Of a stretch of 64,000 bases of DNA, positions 22,607 through 33,963 are shown piece after piece. The translations under genes and the position numbers were made by a program. Source of the DNA: Halictus rubicundus (taxonomy: Eukaryota > Arthropoda > Insecta > Hymenoptera > Halictidae). The stretch is taken from positions 2,702,501 to 2,766,500 of the forward strand of contig NC_135165.1 of the NCBI RefSeq assembly GCF_050948215.1, in the 5' to 3' direction. The notes under the pieces were generated by a model. It saw only the letters and a program-made list of their open reading frames with translations, was not told the origin of the DNA and searched no databases. Positions within the stretch are counted from its first letter, which is position 1, and each line of letters starts with the position of its first letter.

Positions 22607-22821
22607 TTGACACTGGAACTACCAGTCAAAATGACTGGTTCCTAATTTTTTCTTTTACAGTCACTGAAATTGTCAAAATGTTTTCATCGGAGATTTTTGA
22701 GTGAGCTTCGTAGAAGCACTCATTACAATAAAAGTTGTGTGAAGTCCACATGGACACACTGTTGTCACAGTTACAAAGCAATATATTGCAAAGCTATATC
22801 GCTCGGTGGTTCTAGCGTTAA
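22607..22821 (-). mobile_element. Family C TTAA element (piggyBac-type MITE), older copy
   Basis: The left end is decayed (TTGACACTGGAACTACCAG) and the right end reads GGTGGTTCTAGCGTTAA. Read on minus, it aligns along its whole length with the copy at 39918-40142. Both share the palindromic motif AGTCAAAATGACT just inside one end and, further in, TTTTCTTTTACA and TTACAATAAAAGTT. The left TTAA has mutated to TTGA. No coding capacity is present. Confidence 0.75.
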
Positions 22822-23400
22822 GATAGCATTTTCGAGAAAACCGTCGACGACGCGTGCATTCTACTTAGGCGAGGATCCTTCTTTTCCGTATGTTTGCCGT
22901 AACAGTATATTAACCGGCGGCCGTTTTTCTCTCGTTTCTGCGCGATCGGTTCCGAACCGGCCGGCGCTCGCGAAGGCTGTAAACATTTTGGCACCGCGGT
23001 ACAAGAACAATAATTTAGTGTTCGCAAGGGGTCTGTCGAATGGCGGCGGGACCTTTTTTGCCTCTCGATGTCCGCATGCGAGCCGCTTGTAACCCGGCAC
23101 GAACGCGCGCCGCACGACGTCGACTTGTCGATTTTTGCGAAACGACGCGCGTACCCGTCTTGTCCCCGGCGATTCCGACTCGTTCACTTATCGGCTCTCG
23201 CTGTATGCGCACGCCCGGGGTAGAAGCGGATTCACACCGGACGATAATTAGCAGTAAATCACCGAGACCGATGTACAGGGCGCGACCGCTCGCTACTCCA
23301 TAAACACGACCGCACGGTGAAATTATAATTATCGCGCCGGGCCGCGCAAACAAAAATTATGGGCCGCTCGTGGAAAATTTTTTGGCCGCAACTCGGCGCA
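22822..23400. other. Noncoding, GC-rich stretch
   Basis: No gene is recognised. Open frames occur on both strands (22861-23187 and 23015-23353 on minus, 23040-23303 on plus) and overlap, consistent with high GC. Nothing specific is seen before the tandem array. Confidence 0.55.
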
Positions 23401-24413
23401 CAAACGTTTCCAGAAATTAAGCATTTACGGCTGGGAACCGACTCGTGGAAAAATAAGACATACATTGTAATAGAAAATTCGAAAGATTCTAAGGAATTCA
23501 ATAGTGGGTTTATTTTTGATTAAAAATTATTCAGATTTTAGGGCGTGAGAAGATATTCAGCAAGTTTATTTCTGTGGGTAATATATTATTTTTAAAATAT
23601 TGCTAAAAATGTGGGTAGCACCGTAAACCTAGTGTTAGAAGTACTGAAGTTTCACAAACGTTTCCAGAGATTAAGCATTTACGGCTGGGAACAGACTCGT
23701 GGAAAAATAAGACATACATTGTAATAGAAAATTCGAAAGATTCTAAGGAATTCAACACTGAGTTTATTTTTGATTAAAAATTATTCAGATTTTAGGGCGT
23801 GAGAAGATATTCAGCAAGTTTATTTCTGTGGGTATATATTATTTTTAAAATATTGCTAAAAATGTGGGTAGCACCGTAAACCTAGTGTTAGAAGTACTGA
23901 AGTTTCACAAACGTTTCCAGAGATTAAGCATTTACGGCTGGGAACCGACTCGTGGAAAAATAAGACATACATTGTAATAGAAAATTCGAAAGATTCTAAG
24001 AAATTCAACACTGGGTTTATTTTTTATTAAAAATTATTCAGATTTTAGGGCGTGAGAAGATATTCAGCAAGTTTATTTCTGTGGGTATATATTATTTTAA
24101 AAATATTGCTAAAAATGTGGGTAGCACCGTAAACCTAGTGTTAGAAGTACTGAAGTTTCACAAACGTTTCCAGAAATTAAGCATTTACGGCCTGGAACCG
24201 ACTCGTGGAAAAATAAGAAATACATTGTAATAGAAAATTCGAAAGATTCTAAGGAATTCAACACTGGGTTTATTTTTAATTGAAAATTATTCAGATTGTA
24301 GGGACGCTTGCGTGAGGAGATATTCAGCAAATTTATTTCTGTGGGTACATATTATTTTTAAAATAATAAAATGTGGGTGGCACGTAAACCTAGTGTTAGA
24401 AGTACTGAAGTTC
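23401..24413 (-). repeat. Tandem array, four ~253 bp monomers containing MITE B-like sequence
   Basis: Monomers start with CAAACGTTTCCAGA at 23401, 23655, 23908 and 24161 and end with AAACCTAGTGTTAGAAGTAC. The first three are nearly identical. The fourth has several changes near its end (GTAGGGACGCTTGCGTGAGG). In each monomer about 142 bp (23497-23638 in the first) runs from a degenerate TTCAACACTGGGTTTA to CCGTAAACCTAGTGTTAG, the inverted termini of family B. The inner CTGTGGGTATATATTATT resembles the B interior on minus. The rest is a ~110 bp linker. This looks like tandem amplification of a segment already carrying a B element. Confidence 0.85.
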
Positions 24414-26301
24414 CCAAGGAGTGAAATGCTGGAAAGTGTAATGGTATGGAGAAAAGTGCGCGTCATCCGCGTTACTATAAATCAAAACGCATTTCCCGGT
24501 GGTAAACGGCGGGAAGGAGGAGGAGGAGGAAGACAAGGTAAGCGAGGCTAACCGCAGGCGAGGTATGCGTGCACGTGCAGATACGTGAATGCACGGTTAT
24601 AGGATACCCATATAGGCTAGCGCCACGTTATTATTTTTAAGACTGCGCCGGATTGAATTTTTATAGGCCTGTTGGCTTACTCTTAGCGGGTCAGTGGCGC
24701 TCAAGCGAGGGGATGAATTCGAATTTTTATGGTATCGTTAACGAGGCACGCCGATGCTTGAACACCACCGGGTACGGTAACAAGGCTCACAGACAACCCC
24801 ATGAGTCACGTTAGCATATGAATGCCAGGATGGCGGAGCTACAAGGAACGAAATACAGCTAATAAAAGGAAGAAGTTCTGAAAGGGGCGCCGGCGGTGGA
24901 TCGGTTTCGTATAATAAGCCCCTTCCCTCCGGTCCCGGAGAGTGTTAAGGTCCCCGCAAAAAAGGGTTGAATCCACCCTTTCAACCTTAATACCATTGTT
25001 AAGAATACAAACGACTTCGGAACTCATAATTTTCGATCGACTACCAACCGAGCAACTATTTTATGCGACCCCGAAAAAAATCCCTCGCATTTGTGCTGCC
25101 CCGCGGATCATCTTCGACCACGATTTTCTTGCTCATGCCCGGCTATAGTTCTTCCGACAAAAATACCGTCAGTCGTGACGACAGGCTTTCTCTCTTCTCG
25201 TGTTCTTCTGTTCTCGATTATTATACCGCCGCCTCTCGCGAACAATTATTCAATTTGCGAACTCCTGTCGCTTCGTGTAAACAAATCTTGCAACCCGACG
25301 CGCATCGGCTTCCTCCGAAGCGTGAAGTCTCTCTGTTTTCTAACCGTCGAACTTTTCTTCGGCGTCGCGTTTCTTCGTTCGAGAGCCGGGCCGAAGAAAC
25401 GAAGTACAACTTTTTCGAAATTCCAAATTAATTCTCCACGGTGGCATATTTCCCATTTCGAGCGAGATCGCGACAAAAAGTGGTGGATCAACTTTGAAGA
25501 AGTTGGAAGATCGTTTCGACGTTAACGCGAAGGGAAATTGATTATACATTTCGCCGAGCGAAAAGAGAATTCGGCGAAAATAGTGCCGCGATTGCGAGCG
25601 TCGGAAGATCATAATAAAATAAATTATGCGTCGGTCGCGTGTCAATGAAATCTTCTTCAATTTTTATCGTTTTACACCGCTATAAATTGCGCGCGTTAGC
25701 AGCCGTTACGAAAGACGTCGTTCCACGTGCGGCTCACGGCTCGAGATCGTTTCTCAGGGATCCTCGATTGATTTAAACTGCGAGAGCTAGCTGGCAAGAG
25801 GGAAAAGGGGTGAGGGAAAGGGTGTCGTCGTCCCCCATCCCCTCGGGGTTCTTCCGGTGGTACACCGTGATCGAGATGAAACGGAAGGGTGTCGCTGCCC
25901 TGTGCACGAAATGTACACCAGGTACACCCGAGTCACGTTCTAGGACAAAAGGAGAGGCAAGAAAACGGAACAGGGCCGACTCGAATAAAGGGAACAAAAA
26001 TCCTGGAGGACCAGCCCCGGTAGTAATAACATCAGCGCGTCTTAATGGAGGCATCAGCCAATACTTGTGGCACAATTTCGTGGGGTTTACGATGGCGTAT
26101 ATCAGGGGCCCCGCGGAGTGCAAGAGCCCCCGGGGTACCTACGTATGCTCCACTCGGATATTCCTACCAGAGCCATGTCCTTTTCCTGTTTCCATTGTGC
26201 TCGCGGTTCGCTATTATCTTGGCGACAACGGAGCTGCGAGAATCTCGTCCTGCACCCATAACATACCGCCATTTTAACGCGTTCCCTGCCACGTCTCGCA
26301 C
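24414..26301. other. Noncoding stretch
   Basis: No gene is recognised. A GGA-rich patch lies at 24515-24535. Open frames of 100-155 codons at 25063-25525 and 25810-26277 overlap each other and antisense frames, and resemble nothing known. Confidence 0.55.
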
Positions 26302-27582
26302 GCTCTTCAGCGTCATACTGTGCGAAATAATTCACGCCAGTGGTTCAGTTCCCTGGCTTGACGACTGTCAAAATGGTTAAGGACTAGAAGGATGTTCGGG
26401 AATCTCCGTAACTGTGAACATGGCAACGCTGAAGAATGATTTACGACAACAACGTACTGCCTGGGGCTCTATAAAATTATGTTTGCGCAGCTCCCGTTTC
26501 GTGGAAAACTTTTGTTTCGCCTAAAGATCCGCAGGCATCGCTACTTCGCGGTGTGGAAACGAGTGATGGAGTGCGAGAAATATACACGCGTTAGTATTTC
26601 CCCTGTACGTGAGGCGATAGCATGCTCTTCAGCGTCATACTGTGCGAAATAATTCACGCCAGTGGTTCAGTTCCCTGGCTTGACGACTGTCAAAATAAGG
26701 ACTAGAAGGATGTTCGGGAATCTCCGAAACTATGAACCTGGCAACGCTGAAGAATGATTTACGACAAGAACGTACTGCCTGGGGTTCTATAAAATTATGT
26801 TTGCGCAGCTCCCGTTTCGTGGAAAACTTTTGTTTCGCCTAAAGATCCGCAGGCATCGCTATCGCGCGGTGTGGAAACGAGTAACGGAGTGCGAGAAATA
26901 TGCACGCATTAGTATTTCCTCTGTGCGTGAGGCGATAGCGCGCTCTTCAGCGTCATACTGTGCGAAATAATTCACGCCAGTGGTTCAGTTCCCTGGCTTG
27001 ACGACTGTCAAAATAAGGACTAGAAGGATGTTCGGGAATCTCCGTAACTGTGAACCTGGCAACGCTGAAGAATGATTTACGACAAGAACGTACTGCTTGG
27101 GGCTCTATAAAATTATGTTTGTGCAGCTCCCGTTTCCTGGAAAACTTTTGTTTCGCCTAAAGATCCGCAGGCATCGCTATCGCGCGGTGTGGAAACGAGT
27201 GATGGAGTGCGAAAAATATACACGCATTAGTATTTCCCCTGTACGTGAGGCGATAGCACGCTCTTCAGCGTCATACTGTGCGAAATAATTCACGCCAGTG
27301 GTTCAGTTCCCTGGCTTGACGACTGTCAAAATAAGGACTAGAAGGATGTTCGGGAATCTCCGAAACTATGAACCTGGCAACGCTGAAGAATGATTTACGA
27401 CAAGAACGTACTGCCTGGGGCTCTATAAAATTATGTTTGCGCAGCTCCCGTTTGGTGGAAAACTTTTGTTTCGCCTAAAGATCCGCAGAGTAGGCATCGC
27501 TATCGCGCGGTGTGGAAACGAGTGATGGAGTGCGAGAAATATGCACGCATTAGTATTTCCTCTGTGCGTGAGGCGATAGCAC
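26302..27582 (+). repeat. Tandem array, four ~318-323 bp monomers
   Basis: Monomers start with GCTCTTCAGCGTCATACTGT at 26302, 26624, 26942 and 27260 and end near GTGAGGCGATAGCACGC. They are highly similar. The first has an extra GGTT after CTGTCAAAAT, and the fourth has an insertion in CCGCAGAGTAGGCATCG. Each carries CTCTATAAAATTATGTTTG, a TATA-like motif, at the same place. No open frame persists through the monomer, and no relation to the MITE families is evident. Confidence 0.92.
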
Positions 27583-27953
27583 GCGAAACACAGGTGAGGC
27601 GAGGGTAATGTGCGTGCGGCACCGTGGGTACGTAATGATCGCTTTCGATCGTCCAGGCATCTTCCGCCTGACCAAATACGTAACACTTCATCACCGGACG
27701 GGAACAATAAGAGCCCGCGAACCGTAACGATATTAAAACCAATTTAGCTTAAAGAAGATTAATTACGTCGCTGGCGAGCGTTTCAATAGGCGAGAGGAGC
27801 GCGCGTATCTGTAAAAAGAAAGGAACGCGCGCGCGATATAGAGCCCGACTGACAGGACGGCATATTGAAACATATTAAGTCAACACCAACCAATTAAGAA
27901 GAGCCGTCGAAGCTGATACGGGAGATACGATCCGGCTGTCGACGAGTGGGAGG

Positions 27954-28000
<47 letters not shown>

Positions 28001-30020
28001 CTCTCGGAGGAAGCAGGTGATGGGCACCATTGTCTCAAGTCACTCCGGGCTCCAGCAGCGGCCTATAATTTCTTCGAGATGCCCGATAACGTCGGAGCGC
28101 AGCGCCGATTGAGATCGATATATGCTGACGAGGACACGGCCGCTGACAGCCTGACCCCGGTCTACGGTCAAATTGACCGAGGTCAAGATCTCCTGGACAA
28201 ATGCCACGGACTCCGCGTCTCCTGACGAGCAAATCGGGGACATGCACCTTTCGACACCACTACTTACGCGGTTCTTTCCGAGCCAAGTGCAACAGAGTGT
28301 ACTATGCACAATTGTCAACCCACGGCTCCCGCAAGGCAAACAGTCGTGCACCGATCGAACCCAACAGAATCGAACGCAACAGAACGATTGAAGTTGCTGT
28401 TTCTGCATACTATGCATTAGTAGAGCCTGCTTCTTCGAAATCAATGTTCATCTTATTTCGGACCCGACACGAACTGGGTAATAGAAATTTAGAATTTGAA
28501 TGCACCGTCTGGGAACTAATTAAATTGGTATGCATTTCCTGCTTCTTACAATTCATGCAGAAAGTTTTTACTTTAAAAAATGTTGAACGGAAAGTGATGG
28601 AGACTATTTTACAGAATGTTTAATTGCTCGCAAAGAACGTGCGTATTCACTCTCATGAGTATACCAATGCATACGTTTTCTCTCCTCTATCCGATCGTTC
28701 CGATGAAGATCGAACCGCCTCGTCGCGCACAGAAATGTCGAAATCGATGACAGCGACGGTATAATCGAGCAATAATGGTTATCAAAGGAAGATTAAATTT
28801 CAATCTCCGACTTGCGAGGGAGTTAGGGAGAGTTCTGCTAACTATCCCCGTCACGGTATAATCCCGTCGCTTATTCTTCTCGAACCGTCAAACGAGCGTT
28901 TTATCATAAATCACTTTCCGTGTGAAATTCGCGAGAGCGAGGGAGACCGAGAGACGGTCTTTGAATAGATGGCTCGAAATGACGCTCGATTCTCCATCGC
29001 AGAAGACACGGGCCGAAGAAAAGAGGTCGTCGGACGGAAACGAAAAACGCTCGCTTGGCTCAATCATCGAAACGAGAGTGCCGCTGCGATCCTGAGATCT
29101 TCACGACGTCGCAGAAATCCCTGTGGACCTTTGTGCACTCTGAACCTCTGCTTCTAGTTTTCATAAATAGACGTACAGAATATTGCTAAAATACATCTAG
29201 AATAAGAAAAATTTGATTTTTATGCGAGTAGAGGAGAGGAGAAATTGAGCGGAGAAATAAACTCTGACAGAAATGTGAACCGACAAATTTTGTTTAAAGA
29301 GTTACACGTTTGTTTAACACGCGGAACGAGACAGCTCGTGTGTAACAATTAAGCGTTTAATGATTGTTCTTGTCGACGTATCGGGTAATTCCCGAACTGG
29401 GCCAAACCTCGCAGAGATACCACCGAGCAGGGAATGGACTTTGATCGAGCATGCCTGACATATTTTCGATGATCGATGCTCGGCGATCCAACGATTCCCG
29501 GGGAGGTTCGACATGTCAGGTGCTTATGGGACACCGTGTATGCTCTCGGGAGACAGTAGAGAAGCAAGAATGAAGGAATCTTGTTTTTTAAGGACAGTCG
29601 GCGCTATCGGGCCGCCCTCTATTAATCATCGGCCGATGACGGGTATCCGCTCGGTTTCTCACGCATTCGATTCGTCGGGAGGTTATGTTTCGTTACCGAG
29701 CCGAACCGTTTCCCCTATCTCTTATCGAACGCCGGAGCTACCTCCAGACTTCACTCCTCCTTTGACTTCCATGGCGCTACCGCCGATTATACGTCGTCAA
29801 TTGCTAAATCTGCTACTTTTGACAATTATTGTACCGTTAAACATGTAATCGTTATCCTTCGAAACAACTTCTTAGTCCCCTACTATTGAATTTTACAGTT
29901 TTGATAAGTACAAATTTTTGCCAGCTGTTTGAACACACCCCCGTTAGTTTAACCCTCAGGGTGAAAAATCATTTTCGTTCTTTAAATTGTGACTTTGCGA
30001 ATGGAACAAAATTTGTAGGT
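27583..30020. other. Noncoding stretch; one open frame worth noting
   Basis: No gene is recognised. On minus, 28040-28444 is open for 134 codons. Its second half (from GDAESVAFVQEIL to GHLEEIIGRCWSPE) has a mixed, protein-like composition, but it matches no family I recognise and has no partner exon. The rest appears single-copy. Confidence 0.5.
27959..28005. repeat. Compound (CT)n(CTAT)n microsatellite
   Basis: A perfect CT run of about 26 bases passes into four to five CTAT units and returns to CT. This is a typical compound microsatellite. Confidence 0.95.
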
Positions 30021-30240
30021 TTAACCCTTCAGTGCATAGGTAAACTAAATATTAGGAACATGAACGCATACATGCATTCCTAATTCCTTGCTAACTTTGA
30101 TTACAGCAACAATTTATTTCGGTAAACTTTCTGTAAAACTGTAGAATTTCCGTAAACTAAAAATGACGCGGCTAAAAATGTTAACGCAAAATCCAACACT
30201 GGGGTCCTTTGCGGACCCCACTCGCGCGTTTAAGGGTTAA
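30021..30240. mobile_element. TTAA-bounded element (piggyBac-type MITE), family D
   Basis: The element is 220 bp between two TTAA. The ends TTAACCCTTCAGTGCA and, complemented on the right, TTAACCCTTAAACGCG share nine bases. An internal hairpin GGGGTCCTTTGCGGACCCC lies just inside the right end. TTAA plus CCC termini fit piggyBac. It is the only copy of its type in the window, so the family call rests on the ends alone. Confidence 0.6.
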
Positions 30241-31829
30241 AGGAACAATGGGTTACGTTGGACTATTTCCGTGGAGCGCGCGAGGGTCGAAGGGAATTAT
30301 TAACAGCGAAGGGCCGAGGCGTCTTCGCGATCCGTGGAAAGTGCGACGACGGAATTTAATTTACAATTTCGAAAGTGCTGGAAGAGGAGCTGGTGCTGTC
30401 GGGACGCTGGCGGCTATGGGGGTCTGGGGCCTGTCACCCCTCCGGACGCGCAACCCCCATGGAACACGCGACTCATACGATAAAACTATGCGCCACGTGT
30501 GCATGCACGCGTGTATCCCCCAAGCCAACCCATGTTCCGTCGGCTGGCAGCCATGGGAGTCTTCTTCCAAGGGATCCGAATTCAATTTCACAGCTCGTGA
30601 ACGAACGTCAGCTTTGTCCGACCGAACTAGACGCCGCCAACGTCTTCCTTCTCCGTGCTTGTTATATGCGAGCGCGGCATATCCGCGGGCATTCTTCCCC
30701 GACTGACGGCCAAGTATATTAATTACGAGGGAAGGTATCAAAAACATAATCTTCCGCAGACATCTCCGGCGAGACCATCGTACCGATCAAACGCGACCGC
30801 GCGGGAATCGTGCGCTGCGATGCACCGAAATCGTTCACGGAATTCTATTCCCACCTAAGAGATTGTTCCATTTGCAAACGAGTACTGGGTACTAAAAATA
30901 AATAAATAAACTTTGACAGTTCCCGTAACAAATTGTGAACCGAAACAACGAAGCAGAGGGATCAAAATTTTGACGAAAAATTGTTCTCTGAGAGAAGAGA
31001 AACTTATAATTCCGCCAGGACACCTCGAAGGAAAAGAGTAATTTCCAAAAATGGTATCTGTAAAATATCAGACTTCGATCATTTGTTCCAACTACGATTA
31101 TTGTTCAATTTCAATGGCCCGAAGATCACATCTCACGATAATATTCGCCATGATGGCGGACCATTTAGCGTCGCGACCGTTCCGAGTGAATAAACCCGAA
31201 TTTTCCCAGCGCCCTAATGGAGGAGATCTCGAGGATCACGGGGGAAGGGCCGAAGTGTTTAAATCCCTCGGACGACAGCGTACTTCGAAAGAGATTCGGG
31301 GAAAAGGTGTTCCGCGAGAAGGGGAGAAAGGTAACCTCAGCTGAGATCCCGGGAGATCAAAGGATCCTCCCGGCAAATGACCAGCTCATTACATTGTCTT
31401 ATGTTTCAAGCTCGACGAGGAGAGTCTCTCGGACAAGAGAGGAGGAGAACTCGCGCGGTTGAATGTGACGAGGGTGAAGGTACGCATCATGCCAAAAGGA
31501 AGCCAACATATCAGCAGGCGAAAAAACAGCAAACGGCAGGGAATACGAAACGCGGGGAAGGGGCGGAGGGGCTATGAGATGGGCGCAGTATTATTTTAGG
31601 ATTGCGTACGTTTCGTGTTTCACCGTGTTCGCGAGAGTCCCGCCGACAATCGGCGCCGCCCAGTTATGCGAAACGGTACAAACGTGGACCATATACTGCT
31701 GTCACTTGTACACCTTATCTATTCCACGTGCGTGGAAAATTCGGAGAAAGTTTCTCGATAATTGAACTACAACTGAATAGTTTACTTGAATAATGAAAAA
31801 CGTAGGAAGAAATTCATTTTTCACTTGAC
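30241..31829. other. Noncoding stretch
   Basis: No gene is recognised. Frames at 30209-30706 (plus, 165 codons) and 30361-30747 (minus, 128 codons) overlap antisense and resemble nothing known. The plus frame also starts inside the preceding MITE. Confidence 0.55.
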
Positions 31830-32302
31830 CCACTATGCGCCACGGCGCACAGTGAGCAATTTGGACAAAATCGGATTCAAAATCAGGGAACTTTCTAGAA
31901 TATGGGAGATTATTACCATCCAATCATTTCAACGAAAAAATGATTTCATTACTTTTTGTCACAAAAATCTATTTTTTGCAAAATCCTGAGGGCGTAGACA
32001 AATTTTTGGACCAGATTTGAAATCAGCGTGAAAAAATCTATGGGAAACGATGTATAGCATGTTAAAAAAAAATTTTTTTTCGCGCGTGGTATTGGAAAAA
32101 TTAAAATTTTCTTGAATTTGTGCGCGTTTAACGAATTTTCTCGAGGTTGAAAAACGTTCGTACCAGAGTCTCTCTATTTTTCCCATATTCTACAAAGTTG
32201 CAGCTTTAATTTAAAAAAAATTTCATCGCTCTACCTGATTCCTATCGAAAGTGCCTTGATTTTGAACCCGATTTTGTCCAAATTGCCCACGGTGCGGCGC
32301 CT
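31830..32302. mobile_element. Non-autonomous DNA element with ~55 bp inverted termini
   Basis: The left inner terminus GCAATTTGGACAAAATCGGA with TTCAAAATCA is mirrored on the right by GATTTTGAACCCGATTTTGT and CCAAATTGC. Outside these the left end has a small palindrome (CACTATGCGCC AC GGCGCACAGTG). The core is AT-rich and has no transposase. CACTG/CAGTG-like ends would fit a hAT-type MITE, but the exact boundary and target duplication are unclear. Confidence 0.7.
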
Positions 32303-33714
32303 CGAGCGCGAGTCTCCGCTTAAAAGGACTCGAAGAGAGAAAAGAGGAGACCGGCGGCGTAAAAGGAGGCCCCGAAGTTTCGCAGATGTCTATCGGTGGA
32401 TTACTAATAAAATTGTCGCCGCGATGAAAAACCGGCGAGCGTGGATGTGAAACGCGTGCAAGCCCATAGCCGGCTCTTCCCCGAATCGAATTAAAGGCAA
32501 ACGATCGACAGGATTGCGAGAGGTGCCGAGGAGGCGTGCGACCAGTTTCGCCGCGTATCGTGCATTCCGATCGACAGAAAGCCCGACGGTGAAATACACG
32601 AATCAATTTCGTTAACATTTCTTTCCCTTATTCGCCGGCGTGTTGCGTTGCTACACACCTCTCGCATTATTTTTCGTCGGGCGACGCTCTCTTGCTTCCT
32701 CGTTCGTTCCTTCTCTTATCAACGGGGCCGCAGCTTCCACTGGCAATTAAACACGGGAGGGACAATTTTATTCCCCGCGAGGCGAATCATTCGTCGAGCA
32801 TGACCCTCGGGACAGAGCCGACGCTTTCGATAATTTCGTGCCGGTCGTGAGGTAGATTTTTACCGTAGCGGACTGCGGGAAGTTTACGCAATTTTTCTAG
32901 AGGAATTTTAAGGAACCAAATAAAATATTACATCCAGCGGTGGTATAATTCGAAGAAAAGGAACCCAACGAGAACATTTCCGAAGATTTGCTCTCGCGAG
33001 GGTGTCGCGATTGTAATCGTGTCGTCGGGTTGATTAGAAAATATCGGCGAACGGAAAGTGTTTCGATGATCGTCATGGTTAGGCCGGCGAACGGTGTACG
33101 TGGCTTTAACGGAGGATATAACGACGGAAGGGATGAGAATGGGGTGGTGGCACCGTTACACGCTAACACGATTACCGGACACACCAAACGTTTCCGAGGC
33201 TTTGCTCTCCTACAACATGTTACTCGACAAGCTCGTGTCTGAGGCTCGGAATGACATAGGGTTATTGCCATACCACACGCTACTATCTGCTCTCACGGAT
33301 CAGCTCGTAATTGTTACAAATCGTTCGGCATCCACGCAAATATTGATCCTACGCGCCTCTCCCTCGGCGATAGTTAGCGACCGGGTCCGCTATGCCAGTT
33401 AAACGGACCGGCGCGGAACAATCAAATTTGCCGCCGTTACGGGCACCGTCAACTTCCGGCCCTAACTTTTCCACTCTTTTCGCCGGTCTATCTTTATGCG
33501 ACACGTTTTCATACTGCTCCCGGTATTCGTTCAATTGGTTAACCTGTCCGACCTTATTTAATTGCTGTACAATTTTAAAGCATGTTTGTCTCTGTCGACT
33601 GACTGGAAAGCACAGAAATTTATTTATTCATGCTTCAAACCTGATGGTTTAACAGTTCAACTTTTCAACGTTTTACTTTGATTTTACAGCGAAATATAAA
33701 TTAAAATCGCGGAG
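32303..33714. other. Noncoding stretch
   Basis: No gene is recognised. A plus frame at 33094-33402 (102 codons) has a varied composition (for example DTPNVSEALLSYNMLLDKL) but matches no family I know and has no evident splice partners. The minus frame at 32223-32618 begins in the preceding element and is spurious. Confidence 0.5.
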
Positions 33715-33963
33715 TTAACCCTTTGCACTCGGCGCTATTTTCATTCTAAAACTCAATTTCTCTTCACTCTTAGAATATTTTCATTTTATTCATACGAAAC
33801 TGATCCGATTTCCACATGTAATATTTAAATGTTTGGCAATCTATGAAATACAAATTTTGTAATGTAACAAATATTTTGTAATATTTTTTGTAATTTCTTT
33901 GAAACAGTGTCACAACAATTTCTAGTGGTGCTTCAGAGTCACCACTCGAGTGCTAAGGGTTAA
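33715..33963 (-). mobile_element. Family A TTAA element (piggyBac-type MITE), intact
   Basis: The element is 249 bp with perfect TTAA flanks, opposite in orientation to the copy at 11556. It begins TTAACCCTTTGCACTCGGCG and ends CACTCGAGTGCTAAGGGTTA plus A. The interior GAAACTGATCCGATTTCCAC and GGTGCTTCAGAGTCACC is diagnostic of the family. Equal length to the other intact copy suggests expansion of one fixed-length variant. Confidence 0.85.

Noticed and set aside
22051..22704. 217-codon plus frame
   Set aside because: Its last third is the family C MITE, so the frame is a chance join.
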